A DNA stretch of 64,000 nt, taken from assembly GCA_965222105.1 (NCBI GenBank), contig CBDCTQ010000072.1, positions 186,001 through 250,000 of the forward strand. The letters are read 5' to 3'. Each line of letters begins with the position of its first letter. The first letter of the stretch is position 1. The stretch comes from CALGLS01 sp965222105. GTDB taxonomy: Bacteria; Bacteroidota; Bacteroidia; Chitinophagales; Saprospiraceae. A program made the position numbers and the translations under genes. Of this stretch, positions 27,381-37,022 are shown piece after piece. The notes below the pieces were generated by a model. That model did not search any database. It was not told the DNA's origin and was given only the letters and a program-made list of their open reading frames with translations.

Positions 27381-28007
27381 TTAAATCTCCCATATCACGG
27401 GCGCATTCACCACCTGATATTGCAGATTCACCACGCTGGCGTTGATAAAGGTAGTGCCGTTGCGTTCTACCATGCCGTAGCCTTCGTGGATGTGTCCAAA
27501 AACGGAGAGTTTTGGTTTTACCTCTTCGATTTTTTTCAACAGCATTTTGCAGCCGACCTCCAGGTTTTGGAATGTACGATCGAGGATGCCGTGTGGCGGA
27601 CCATGAGTTAACAATACATCTACATCAGGTGGGATGAGTTGCCAGTGACGATCGATGTCGGCGCCCCGGTCGCGGTTGAAGGCCCAGTCAAAGAAGCGGG
27701 GCTGAACGGGAGAACCCCAGATCCGGAGCCCATCAATGGAGGTTCCACTGTCGTTGAGGTAGGTGATACCGGGTGGGATCATCGATTCGATAAGCTCGTC
27801 GTTGGCCTCTTCAAAGAAAAAATCATGGTTGCCGGCGATGAATATTTTGTGTTCAAATGGCTGGTCTTTGAACCAGTCCAAAAATTCGATCACTTCCAGC
27901 CTGTGGCCCCTTTTGGAGACGTCGCCAGTGTGTATCAATGCGTCGCCTTCCGGCAAAACGAGTTGATGATGAAAGCCATGAGTATCGGAGATGAGTATGA
28001 GTTTCAT
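27381..28007 (-). CDS. Calcineurin-like metallophosphoesterase
   Basis: A 208-residue protein with all the metal-binding motifs of the metallophosphatase fold: ISDTHGFH (7-14), HTGDVSKRG (about 26), FIAGNHDFFF (about 56), LLTHGPPHG (about 132) and VFGHIHEGYG (about 169). It matches the single-domain metallophosphatase family that hydrolyses phosphomonoesters or diesters with Mn/Fe. The substrate is unknown. It lies downstream of the 606-aa gene on the same strand with a 52-bp gap, so it may be the last gene of the SNF2 operon. Confidence 0.88.
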   Translation of the reverse strand: MKLILISDTHGFHHQLVLPEGDALIHTGDVSKRGHRLEVIEFLDWFKDQPFEHKIFIAGNHDFFFEEANDELIESMIPPGITYLNDSGTSIDGLRIWGSPVQPRFFDWAFNRDRGADIDRHWQLIPPDVDVLLTHGPPHGILDRTFQNLEVGCKMLLKKIEEVKPKLSVFGHIHEGYGMVERNGTTFINASVVNLQYQVVNAPVIWEI

Positions 28008-28059
28008 AATGTCAGAGATCAGGATAAAAAAGGGAATTGGCCGGACGAGTAGTACCGCT

Positions 28060-29880
28060 TTAGGTCACCAGGTAGCCAAATTCAGCCAGCCGCTTTTTAA
28101 ATACAGGAAGTTTCGATCTTGGAATAAGGATGTGGTAGTCTTCTGCTTTGAGTACCATTTTTTTAATAACATTGTCGCGGGCGATGAGTTGGATCAGGGG
28201 CCGGTTGTCGGCGGGCAGTTTGTAGAGGATCATCTGCTCGTCGACGGGGGCGAAAGGGTTTACCTTCAGGGTCATATCGTTGAAAAAGGCTTCCCAGTTG
28301 GGTGGAAATTCAGCTCCAGTCACTTCGCGAAACATTTTGATTTTTTGTTCGAGTTGTGTTTTCGACTTGATGCCATTGAGGAAGAGCTTGCTATCGGTTA
28401 CAAAACGGTTGGCTCCCAGTTGGCGGGTGTAGGGCTTAAGAATGAAGGTGAGTGCAGGGTCCTTGCCGTCTACGGTAATGGTCAGGGCATCGGGAGAAAA
28501 AGAAAGGGAAGTAGCCTTTTCCAACGATTCTATTTCGTAATGATCGGTATGTCCGAAAAGGTAGGCTCCTAAATCGGTAAGCCGGAAATAGCGGAGTCCA
28601 TCATAGGCTGAAAAGCAGGTCTTTCCCACGATAGTGCGGTCGGGCCGGTCGAAGGCAATGTCAAAAACACCAATAGCGGCATACATAAAAACGCTAGCAT
28701 TGAAGTAGGCCCTACTGACGGCATCGCGATAGCGCTTGTCGGTGATGTAGTGTTTGCGTTGATGATATTCGTATCCCCTTTCTTCTATTTTGGCATTGTA
28801 GTCGTAGTAAAGCCTTTCTTTGGCCACCCATCTGGAAATGGGTTCCATAGGAAGCAGGTTGAAACGGGCGGAATTCCACAATTGTTCAATATCGACCCAT
28901 CCTTTTTCTTTGTGGGGGATGGCTTGAAAAAACTGGTAATAGAATTTTTCGACTTCGTTAAGGCCGTGCTTGTCTACATGTCCCATGCCTTTAAGGTCGT
29001 TGAGTAGGATGGCCGGCGTGTCGGTTCCGAAAAGGAGGCTTTTTTCCAGTAATTCTTTTTTGAGGAAGGTCAGCCAGTTGCCGCCATTATTGCTGGTAAA
29101 GATGATCAGTGCGGCGAGAATATTGGTGCGGAGGTTGGCCAGTTTTTTATCTTTTTCGCTGGGGCTGAAAAATTCCCGAAGGCTGAGTGTTTTCTTTATT
29201 TTGTTGAGGGAGGTGAGTTTAGGTCTGTGTTTTCCCGTAAGGGGTATCTGTCCTTGCGAATAGTACAAATACAGCCGACTTAGTTCGGAGAGAATGGTCT
29301 GAGCGCCTTCTTCGTATACAAAATCCGTTTTGGGACAGGTGGGCATAATTTTGAGCCGGGCCTCATCGGGCACCTCGTAGTAGTTTTTCAAAAGTACCCG
29401 CAACTGAAATGGCAGGCTGATAATGAGCTCGGGATCGGCCCAGCTACCGGCCCGGACTGTTTGAAACATCCGGAGTTTTTTTATCAGTCTGTCGAGAAGA
29501 TTGCCGTACCAGTACCTATCGCGTTTCAACACGATGTCTACGTTCCAGCGCTTGCGGATGGTTTCTTCATGCAGTTGTTTTTCAAATATCAGGGTATCCC
29601 ATATGTCGCAGACCTCATCGGGCAATGTTTTTCGCCAGGCGTTGTAGAGGTTTTTACTGCTAAAGGGAATCGCAATTATACTTATCAGCCTTTCTTTCGA
29701 CAGCGACCCTTTTCGCAGCAAATGGCTGTACTCGGAAAAGGGAAGGCCTTCGCTTTCCAGCAAATCCTCGTGTTCGTTTAGAAATACCAATGCTTTTACT
29801 TTCAGTTCTTTGTCCAACTCATTTTTATTGAACTCGTCGAGTGCAGTATGTAACTTTGGGAATATTTTAATGTCGATCAT
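28060..29880 (-). CDS. Unknown 606-aa protein, downstream partner of SNF2 helicase
   Basis: I do not recognise this protein by name. It begins MIDIKIFPKLHTALDEFNKNE and is mainly helical and soluble. It contains KGWVDIEQLW near residue 322 and GLRYFRLTDLGAYLFGHTD near 418, both resembling winged-helix segments. The C-terminus (MVLKAEDYHILIPRSKLPVFKKRLAEFGYLV) resembles the XPB/Ssl2-type helicase-associated end, in which a strand-helix unit is followed by GY-x-V. That resemblance is inference. It starts 24 bp after the SNF2 helicase stop on the same strand, so the two are almost certainly co-transcribed. It may be a DNA-binding partner of the helicase. Confidence 0.72.
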   Translation of the reverse strand: MIDIKIFPKLHTALDEFNKNELDKELKVKALVFLNEHEDLLESEGLPFSEYSHLLRKGSLSKERLISIIAIPFSSKNLYNAWRKTLPDEVCDIWDTLIFEKQLHEETIRKRWNVDIVLKRDRYWYGNLLDRLIKKLRMFQTVRAGSWADPELIISLPFQLRVLLKNYYEVPDEARLKIMPTCPKTDFVYEEGAQTILSELSRLYLYYSQGQIPLTGKHRPKLTSLNKIKKTLSLREFFSPSEKDKKLANLRTNILAALIIFTSNNGGNWLTFLKKELLEKSLLFGTDTPAILLNDLKGMGHVDKHGLNEVEKFYYQFFQAIPHKEKGWVDIEQLWNSARFNLLPMEPISRWVAKERLYYDYNAKIEERGYEYHQRKHYITDKRYRDAVSRAYFNASVFMYAAIGVFDIAFDRPDRTIVGKTCFSAYDGLRYFRLTDLGAYLFGHTDHYEIESLEKATSLSFSPDALTITVDGKDPALTFILKPYTRQLGANRFVTDSKLFLNGIKSKTQLEQKIKMFREVTGAEFPPNWEAFFNDMTLKVNPFAPVDEQMILYKLPADNRPLIQLIARDNVIKKMVLKAEDYHILIPRSKLPVFKKRLAEFGYLVT

Positions 29881-29904
29881 GTTCTGTGATTTCAGGTTGT
29901 ATGC

Positions 29905-32724
29905 TCAGCCTTTCAGCAACAGGTCGATGTCGTCTTCTGAGAGTGATTTGAGAGAGGCGCTGTCGGAGGCGATGATGTTGTCGAACAATTCCGCTTTGAG
30001 TTGTTGGAGCTGGAGTATTTTCTCTTCGATACTTCCCTGTGATATGAGCTTGTACGCCAACACCTTGTTTTGTTGGCCGATGCGGTGGGCGCGATCGATG
30101 GCCTGGTTTTCGGCGGCTTTGTTCCACCAGGGGTCGTATATGAAAATGGTGTCGGCGGCGGTGAGGTTGAGCCCTACCCCACCGGTTTTGAGGGTCATGA
30201 GGAAGACCTTGCAGTCGGGTTCGTTTTGGAATCGGTTGACAAGGGATTGGCGGTCGCGGGTGGCACCGGTCATACTGACGAAGTCCACGTTCATCCCGAT
30301 CAGCCGCTTACTGATGCTTTCGATGGCTGCCAGGAAGTTGACGAAGATGAGGACTTTGTGGCCGTTGGCCAGGGCATCGAATAGTTGTTCTTCGAGTAGT
30401 TCTAGTTTGGCGCTGGCGACCCTTCCCTCGGAGACAGCTTCGGGAACGGTGGCGATCTGCCGCAATTCGTTGAGGGCCTGGAAGATAAAGAATTGAGAGG
30501 ACTGGATACCTTTGGCGGCTATTTGTTGTTTGATGGCCACTTCGTAAAAGGCCCGTCGTTGGTGATATAGCTTTGCCTGATCGGGGTTCATCTCTACAGT
30601 CAGCACCTGTTCGATCTTGTCGGGAAGGTCGGCCAGTACTTCTTTTTTCAATCTTCTGAGGACGAAGGGATATATTTTTTTGCGCAAAGCGGCTGTGGCT
30701 ACTTTATCGTTGTTGCGTTGTATGGGGCCAAGGTAATCTTCGTTGAACCGGGTGGTGCTGCCGAACATTCGCGGGTTGAGAAAGCGGAATAGGGAGTATA
30801 GTTCACCGAGGTTGTTTTCGATGGGGGTGCCGCTGAGCGCCAGCCGGTGTTTGGCGCGAAGCATGAGTGCTGCCTGGGTGGTTTGTGCTTTGAGATTTTT
30901 GATGTTTTGGGATTCGTCGAGGATGATGTAGTGGAATTTTTCCTCTTTGAGTCGTTCCACTTCGTTGCGCATGATGGCGTAGGTGGTCAGTATGAGGCTT
31001 GCTTTTTTAGCTTTCGCCAAATCGCGGTCGAGGCCGTAAAAGGTGGCTGTGGTGATCTGAGGTGCAAACCGTTGTACTTCGCGCTCCCAGTTAAAGAGGA
31101 GGCTTTTGGGCATGACGATGAGGGAGGGGGTCTTGAGTTTGGGATAATCGACAGCCAGCAGTGCGATGGTCTGAATGGTTTTTCCCAGACCCATATCGTC
31201 AGCCAGTACGCCGCCAAGCTGGTGCTGTTTGAGGTAACTCAACCATTTAAACCCTTGCTTTTGGTAGGGTCGCAGTTTAGCCTGTATTTTAGGGAGTTTA
31301 TGTTTCTTCTTATGCAAATCGTTGAACCCTTCGTAGATGGCTCTCGATTGCTCGAACACTTTTTGGTCGGCGACTTCTTTGATGAGGTCTTCGGCCATGG
31401 GGAGGTCGAAAAAGGAGAGTTCCGCCTTTTTACCTTTCTTTTTGAAGAGTCGTTCGAGTCGTTTGACGTATTGTTCATTGAGGAGGGCGTGGCTGCCGTC
31501 ACTGAGTTGGATGTACCGTTGTTTTTTGTATTGTTTGATGGCGTCGAAGATATTGATCTTGTCGCCGTCAAAATCGAGAGATACCTCTCCTTCGAAGAAG
31601 TCGATGTTGTGTCCCAGGCTCATGTTGAGTTTGGGTTGTGTGGTGTTGATCTTATAGGTTTTCAGTTTTTCGGCGCCAAAAATGAGGTACTTGGCGAGTA
31701 GGTTGGGCAGTTCGCCGTAGATGAAGTTGGCCGCTGTTTCTTCAGGGATGATGAAGAGTTGATCGTCGAGGAATATTTCTTCTTTTTCGGATTTTTTCTT
31801 TTTGGGCTGATTGCGTTTTAGGAGTTTGCCTATTTCCCGGATGTAGTTTTCGGTGGGTTCCTGTTCGATGAGTTTGATGGTTACTTGTTTTTCCAGGTCG
31901 TTGATCTCGGCGAAGCGATAGAGTTCAAATTGCTGGAGGGCCATGATGTCGAGGTCGGGGAGCGATTGGCCTACGCGGAGGTAAAGGGCGTTGTTTTCAT
32001 CTATTTTTTCAAAAAACAGGCAGGGTCGTGCCAACACTTTTTCGCGTGACGAAACGACTTTATACTCATTCAAAGACACTTTGATCTGGTCGAGGTTGGA
32101 AAACAGCAGTGATAAGTAAAGTGGCAGATCTTGTCGGTACAGGGTGGTTTCAAAATGTTTGAGGTTGGCAAAGCCCGACCCCAGTGGTGCCACTTCGATG
32201 ATCTGGTTGTCGATCAATACGAAGGATTCGGTAATGGGCTGAAAGATGTCGAATGACATATTCTCGTGTTGCAAGATGATCTGAGCCTGCCATTTTTCTG
32301 TGTTGGGTTTGGAGCCGTTTTCATTGGAGGAAGGTTCGTTGAGCGGTGAGATCAGGAGGCGTACTTCTCCGGGATTGGGGGCAAATTCGAGCAGTAGCTT
32401 TTTGTGATCGATGACGTTGTCGCATAGTTGGAGGGCATCCATCAGGAAGGGGTATTCGCGGAGGTATATCTTGTCGTGCGGTTTCTCCCAATCGATGATA
32501 AAGCTGTTCTTTTCGCGGATGCCTTCAAGGGTTCGGAGTACATTGCGGATGGCGCCTGCGTAATTGAGGTAGGAGGTTTCGGCGGGTTTTCCGTGTTCGT
32601 CGGTTACCTCGATAAAAGCGCCATAAGCGTCGAAATCTATCTGGAAAAAGACTTCTTCGTAGGCTCGGGTGGCTACTTTTTGAAGGGATTGTCGTTTAAA
32701 GAAATCGAAAAAATCTCCGGACAT
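29905..32724 (-). CDS. SNF2-family ATPase (HepA/RapA-like)
   Basis: A 939-residue protein. The N-terminal half (1-470) is not recognisable as a named domain but includes a Lys-rich stretch near 310. The helicase core starts at about 490: LRPYQKQGFKWL, Walker A VLADDMGLGKTIQ (about 510), DESQ box IILDESQNIKN (about 600), LSGTPIENNLGEL, and motifs V-VI with GGVGLNLTAADTIFIYDPWW and AIDRAHRIGQ. It should move along or remodel DNA-protein complexes using ATP. Bacterial SNF2 proteins act in transcription recycling (RapA) and in several defence systems. Here only the downstream 606-aa partner is visible. A second, larger SNF2 protein lies at 55782-59582. Confidence 0.9.
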   Translation of the reverse strand: MSGDFFDFFKRQSLQKVATRAYEEVFFQIDFDAYGAFIEVTDEHGKPAETSYLNYAGAIRNVLRTLEGIREKNSFIIDWEKPHDKIYLREYPFLMDALQLCDNVIDHKKLLLEFAPNPGEVRLLISPLNEPSSNENGSKPNTEKWQAQIILQHENMSFDIFQPITESFVLIDNQIIEVAPLGSGFANLKHFETTLYRQDLPLYLSLLFSNLDQIKVSLNEYKVVSSREKVLARPCLFFEKIDENNALYLRVGQSLPDLDIMALQQFELYRFAEINDLEKQVTIKLIEQEPTENYIREIGKLLKRNQPKKKKSEKEEIFLDDQLFIIPEETAANFIYGELPNLLAKYLIFGAEKLKTYKINTTQPKLNMSLGHNIDFFEGEVSLDFDGDKINIFDAIKQYKKQRYIQLSDGSHALLNEQYVKRLERLFKKKGKKAELSFFDLPMAEDLIKEVADQKVFEQSRAIYEGFNDLHKKKHKLPKIQAKLRPYQKQGFKWLSYLKQHQLGGVLADDMGLGKTIQTIALLAVDYPKLKTPSLIVMPKSLLFNWEREVQRFAPQITTATFYGLDRDLAKAKKASLILTTYAIMRNEVERLKEEKFHYIILDESQNIKNLKAQTTQAALMLRAKHRLALSGTPIENNLGELYSLFRFLNPRMFGSTTRFNEDYLGPIQRNNDKVATAALRKKIYPFVLRRLKKEVLADLPDKIEQVLTVEMNPDQAKLYHQRRAFYEVAIKQQIAAKGIQSSQFFIFQALNELRQIATVPEAVSEGRVASAKLELLEEQLFDALANGHKVLIFVNFLAAIESISKRLIGMNVDFVSMTGATRDRQSLVNRFQNEPDCKVFLMTLKTGGVGLNLTAADTIFIYDPWWNKAAENQAIDRAHRIGQQNKVLAYKLISQGSIEEKILQLQQLKAELFDNIIASDSASLKSLSEDDIDLLLKG

Positions 32725-33193
32725 TTGGTGTTTCTTTTATCGTTTTGGCGGACTATTCCCTGTTGGAATGTCCCTGTTAATTTCCTGGATACTTATGGGT
32801 GCGGCAAGCGGCGAAGATACAAAATGGTGGGTAGCAATCCCAGCGAAATTTAGTTTTTGTTTTTTTGGTTTGGACGTTGGTTTTATTGCAGGGCCAAACC
32901 GGCACTCATTGTAAAGAGACGAATGCTTAGATGGTTCCCATCTACTGGAATGACTTTTTGACGGCGGGTCGATGGTATATCTTACCGGTGGTCACTATCT
33001 TTTACCGAAAGGAGAGGTGATGCCTGCTTGTAGCACGGCACTTTGAGTTCCTTAAGTTCCGTGGAAGTGTTGACACGCACTATTATGCTTAAGGAGGATG
33101 TGATGGCAAGATGCCTTTTGGGGTAAAATATCGATAAGCAGGTTTTTGTTGTTAAGGACATGGGGTCAACCCGACCCAGCCACTACATAAAGC
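32725..33193. other. Intergenic region before the Rpn array
   Basis: About 470 bp without a gene. The last 100 bp (from about 33095) are the left boundary of the tandem array and match the spacer copies at about 34477 and 35836. The rest has no frame, hairpin or repeat that I can support. Confidence 0.5.
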
Positions 33194-34270
33194 TCAAAAA
33201 CGCTGCTTGACTTGATCGACCAAACTGCGCAGTTCTTCTAAAAATTCCGGGCGGAGGTCGTCTGCTTTAAAGAAGGTGTTTTGTATGTGGTCCAGCAATT
33301 GATCGGTGGTGTTTTGATTGAGTTTTTGCAACAGTTCATTTACTTTGTCCAGAGGGAGGCCAGCCAGCTCGGCTAATTTTTCGCTGGACGCTTCCGGGAA
33401 ATGGAGGAGGGTTTTGAAAAAGAATTTCAGCGTTTCTTCCTGCTTTCCTTTTTGCACCCCTTTCTGCTCACCTTTTTGCATGCCTTTTTGCATGCCTTTT
33501 TCCATACCCTCTTTCCTGCCTTTCTGCAAAATTTGTTCTAACGTACTCATAATATTATTTTTTACGGGCCATTCCTGTTTTTCCACCTCTTTTTGAAACG
33601 TTTCCGGCGACCTTTCTATGACGCCCAAAAAATACATCGAGATCGTCGCCAATTGATCCTCATTGTCTATATCAAAAATAATGGAAATATTTTGTATTAG
33701 CAAGTCCGGACGGTGCCGGTTGGCCATCGCAAGCATCGCCCTCATGAAAAACTGATTATTAATCGCCAGGATTTTCTCCAGCGGCTGCTTCGAAATATTC
33801 AAAAACAGAAACTCAAAATTAGGCAAATACTTTTTAAAGTCTTCTGAAAATGGATGATCCTCGAACAACTCATATATCGTCTTTGGCTGAAAATCCTCTT
33901 TCCCGTTGTAAAATATCAATGGCAGTACCGGTTCCACCGTTTTGTCTTTGTCATTCACCATCTCGTACATCGCCAAATAAAGGTAGAGGCCCACCTGAAT
34001 ACACACATAATCATCGGGCTGGGACTTGTGTTCCCAGATCAGGCTGATGTATTGTTCTTCATCCCGGCCTTTGTACCGGGCCCTGTAAATGATGTCCGAC
34101 TCAAATACCTTTAGTTTGGAACTCAAAAAAGTTGTATCCACAGAGCGCAGCGTTTCCATGTCCAGTTTCAATGCTATTTTGGGATAGTACTCGTTGATAT
34201 ACGCCCGGGCATTTTCCGGGTTTTTCATTACCTTTCTGAAAAAGCGATCATCGGGTTGGAAGACTTCCAT
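33194..34270 (-). CDS. Rpn-family nuclease/putative transposase, copy 1
   Basis: A 358-residue member of the Rpn/PD-(D/E)XK nuclease family transposases. It begins with MEVFQPDDRFFRKVMKNPEN. The nuclease core has ESDIIYRARYKG (Asp59) followed by YISLIWEHKSQPDDY, with the E-x-K motif at Glu80-Lys82. A coding repeat at about 248-273 reads MEKG, MQKG, MQKG, EQKG, VQKG (five units). The C-terminal region is helical. It differs from copies 2 and 3 at LAGLPLDKVNELLQKLNQNTT, and shares IALKLDM with copy 3. Rpn proteins of this type can cut DNA and promote recombination. The tetrapeptide repeat is a feature of many family members and may form a coiled coil. Confidence 0.88.
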   Translation of the reverse strand: MEVFQPDDRFFRKVMKNPENARAYINEYYPKIALKLDMETLRSVDTTFLSSKLKVFESDIIYRARYKGRDEEQYISLIWEHKSQPDDYVCIQVGLYLYLAMYEMVNDKDKTVEPVLPLIFYNGKEDFQPKTIYELFEDHPFSEDFKKYLPNFEFLFLNISKQPLEKILAINNQFFMRAMLAMANRHRPDLLIQNISIIFDIDNEDQLATISMYFLGVIERSPETFQKEVEKQEWPVKNNIMSTLEQILQKGRKEGMEKGMQKGMQKGEQKGVQKGKQEETLKFFFKTLLHFPEASSEKLAELAGLPLDKVNELLQKLNQNTTDQLLDHIQNTFFKADDLRPEFLEELRSLVDQVKQRF

Positions 34271-34575
34271 GCGGACGGGGTTTACTCAAAGTATGTGATT
34301 TGTCAAACGCAAACATAAAACAAATTGATTCTGTTTCAAAATAAAATTAAACTTTTTTTTGTTTTTTATTGCTTGGGGCTCTCTCCCTCGACCAAACAAC
34401 CCTCTTTTGCACAAGCAAAAGAGGGTTGCATCATCTCGTTGTGTGTTTACAAAATCTACAAAACAAGTTTCTATACAGGATGTGATGGCAAGATGCCTTT
34501 TGGGGTAAAATATCGATAAGCAGGTTTTTGTTGTTAAGGACATAGGGTCAACCCGACCCAGCCACTACATAAAGC

Positions 34576-35628
34576 TCAAAAACGCTGCTTGACTTGATCG
34601 ACCAAACTGCGCAGTTCTTCTAAAAATTCCGGGCGGAGGTCGTCTGCTTTAAAGAAGGTGTTTTGTATGTGGTCCAGCAGTTGTGGAGCGGTATTTTGAT
34701 CGAGTTTTTGCAACAGTTCATTTACTTTGTCCAGGGGGAGGTCGGCCAGCTCGGCTAATTTTTCGCTGGACGCTTCCGGGAAATGGAGGAGGGTTTTGAA
34801 AAAGAATTTCAGCGTTTCTTCCTGCTTTCCTTTTTGCACCCCTTTCTGCTCACCTTTTTCCATACCCTCTTTCCTGCCTTTCTGCAAAATTTGTTCTAAC
34901 GTACTCATAATATTATTTTTTACGGGCCATTCCTGTTTTTCCACCTCTTTTTGAAACGTTTCCGGCGACCTTTCTATGACGCCCAAAAAATACATCGAGA
35001 TTGTCGCCAGTTGATCCTCATTGTCTATATCAAAAATAATGGAAATATTTTGTATTAGCAAGTCCGGACGGTGCCGGTTGGCCATCGCAAGCATCGCCCT
35101 CATGAAAAACTGATTATTAATCGCCAGGATTTTCTCCAGCGGCTGCTTCGAAATATTCAAAAACAGAAACTCAAAATTAGGCAAATACTTTTTAAAGTCT
35201 TCTGAAAATGGATGATCCTCGAACAACTCATATATCGTCTTTGGCTGAAAATCCTCTTTCCCGTTGTAAAATATCAATGGCAGTACCGGTTCCACCGTTT
35301 TGTCTTTGTCATTCACCATCTCGTACATCGCCAAATAAAGGTAGAGGCCCACCTGAATACACACATAATCATCGGGCTGGGACTTGTGTTCCCAGATCAG
35401 GCTGATGTATTGTTCTTCATCCCGGCCTTTGTACCGGGCCCTGTATATGATGTCCGACTCAAATACCTTTAGTTTGGAACTCAAAAAAGTTGTATCCACA
35501 GAGCGCAGCGTTTTCATGTCCAGTTTCTCTGCTACTTTGGGATAATACTCATTGATATACGCCCGGGCATTTTCCGGGTTTTTCATTACCTTTCTGAAAA
35601 AGCGATCATCGGGTTGGAAGACTTCCAT
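34576..35628 (-). CDS. Rpn-family nuclease/putative transposase, copy 2
   Basis: A 350-residue copy, identical in most of its sequence to copies 1 and 3. It has the shortest coding repeat: MEKG, EQKG, VQKG (three units). The N-terminal difference is YPKVAEKLDMKTL in place of YPKIALKLDM. At the C-terminus it agrees with copy 3 (LADLPLDKVNELLQKLDQNTA). The catalytic Asp59 and Glu80-x-Lys82 are kept. The mixture of copy-specific changes suggests recombination or gene conversion among the three units. Like the others it is followed by the 305-bp spacer. No transposon ends bracket the unit. Confidence 0.88.
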   Translation of the reverse strand: MEVFQPDDRFFRKVMKNPENARAYINEYYPKVAEKLDMKTLRSVDTTFLSSKLKVFESDIIYRARYKGRDEEQYISLIWEHKSQPDDYVCIQVGLYLYLAMYEMVNDKDKTVEPVLPLIFYNGKEDFQPKTIYELFEDHPFSEDFKKYLPNFEFLFLNISKQPLEKILAINNQFFMRAMLAMANRHRPDLLIQNISIIFDIDNEDQLATISMYFLGVIERSPETFQKEVEKQEWPVKNNIMSTLEQILQKGRKEGMEKGEQKGVQKGKQEETLKFFFKTLLHFPEASSEKLAELADLPLDKVNELLQKLDQNTAPQLLDHIQNTFFKADDLRPEFLEELRSLVDQVKQRF

Positions 35629-35933
35629 GCGGACGGGGTTTACTCAAAGTATGTGATTTGTCAAACGCAAATATAAAACAAATTGATTCTGTTTCAAAAT
35701 AAAATTAAACTTTTTTTTTGTTTTTTATTGCCTGGGGCTCTCTCCCTCGACCAAACAACCCTCTTTTGCACAAGCAAAAGAGGGTTGCATCATCTCGTTG
35801 TGTGTTTACAAAATCTACAAAACAAGTTTCTATACAGGATGTGATGGCAAGATGCCTTTTGGGGTAAATATCGATAAGCAGGTTTTTGTTGTTAAGGACA
35901 TAGGGTCAACCCGACCCAGCCACTACATAAAGC

Positions 35934-37022
35934 TCAAAAACGCTGCTTGACTTGATCGACCAAACTGCGCAGTTCTTCTAAAAATTCCGGGCGGAGGTCG
36001 TCTGCTTTAAAGAAGGTGTTTTGTATGTGGTCCAGCAGTTGTGGAGCAGTATTTTGATCGAGTTTTTGCAACAGTTCATTTACTTTGTCCAGGGGGAGGT
36101 CGGCCAGCTCGGCTAATTTTTCGCTGGACGCTTCCGGGAAATGGAGGAGGGTTTTGAAAAAGAATTTCAGCGTTTCTTCCTGCTTTCCTTTTTGCACCCC
36201 TTTCTGCTCACCTTTTTGCATGCCCTTTTGCATGCCTTTTTGTATGCCTTTTTCCATACCCTCTTTCCTGCCTTTCTGCAAAATTTGTTCTAACGTACTC
36301 ATAATATTATTTTTTACGGGCCATTCCTGTTTTTCCACCTCTTTTTGAAACGTTTCCGGCGACCTTTCTATGACGCCCAAAAAATACATCGAGATTGTCG
36401 CCAGTTGATCCTCATTGTCTATATCAAAAATAATGGAAATATTTTGTATTAGCAAGTCCGGACGGTGCCGGTTGGCCATCGCAAGCATCGCCCTCATGAA
36501 AAACTGGTTATTAATCGCCAGAATTTTCTCCAGCGGTTGCTTGGAAATATTCAAAAACAGAAACTCAAAATTAGGCAAATACTTTTTAAAGTCTTCTGAA
36601 AATGGATGATCCTCGAACAACTCATATATCGTCTTTGGTTGAAAATCCTCTTTCCCGTTGTAAAATATCAATGGTAGTACCGGTTCCACCGTTTTGTCTT
36701 TGTCATTCACCATTTCGTACATCGCCAAATAAAGATAGAGGCCCACCTGAATACACACATAATCATCGGGCTGGGACTTGTGTTCCCAGATCAGGCTGAT
36801 GTATTGTTCTTCATCCCGGCCTTTGTACCGGGCCCTGTATATGATGTCCGACTCAAATACCTTTAGTTTGGAACTCAAAAAAGTTGTATCCACAGAGCGC
36901 AGCGTTCCCATGTCCAGTTTCAATGCTATTTTGGGATAGTACTCATTGATATACGCCCGGGCATTTTCCGGGTTTTTCATTACCTTTCTGAAAAAGCGAT
37001 CATCGGGTTGGAAGACTTCCAT
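35934..37022 (-). CDS. Rpn-family nuclease/putative transposase, copy 3
   Basis: A 362-residue copy with the longest coding repeat: MEKG, IQKG, MQKG, MQKG, EQKG, VQKG (six units). The N-terminal segment is YPKIALKLDMGTL, like copy 1 except for Gly. The C-terminal segment is like copy 2. All three copies keep the nuclease motif, so all may be active. It is the first gene of the array when read in the direction of transcription. Its upstream sequence (37023-37148) matches the spacers between the other copies, so all three carry equivalent leader DNA. Confidence 0.88.
   Translation of the reverse strand: MEVFQPDDRFFRKVMKNPENARAYINEYYPKIALKLDMGTLRSVDTTFLSSKLKVFESDIIYRARYKGRDEEQYISLIWEHKSQPDDYVCIQVGLYLYLAMYEMVNDKDKTVEPVLPLIFYNGKEDFQPKTIYELFEDHPFSEDFKKYLPNFEFLFLNISKQPLEKILAINNQFFMRAMLAMANRHRPDLLIQNISIIFDIDNEDQLATISMYFLGVIERSPETFQKEVEKQEWPVKNNIMSTLEQILQKGRKEGMEKGIQKGMQKGMQKGEQKGVQKGKQEETLKFFFKTLLHFPEASSEKLAELADLPLDKVNELLQKLDQNTAPQLLDHIQNTFFKADDLRPEFLEELRSLVDQVKQRF

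Noticed and set aside
28060..32724. Firm claim of a phage-defence system for the SNF2 pair
   Set aside because: No nuclease, methylase or other known defence gene is adjacent, so the role stays open.
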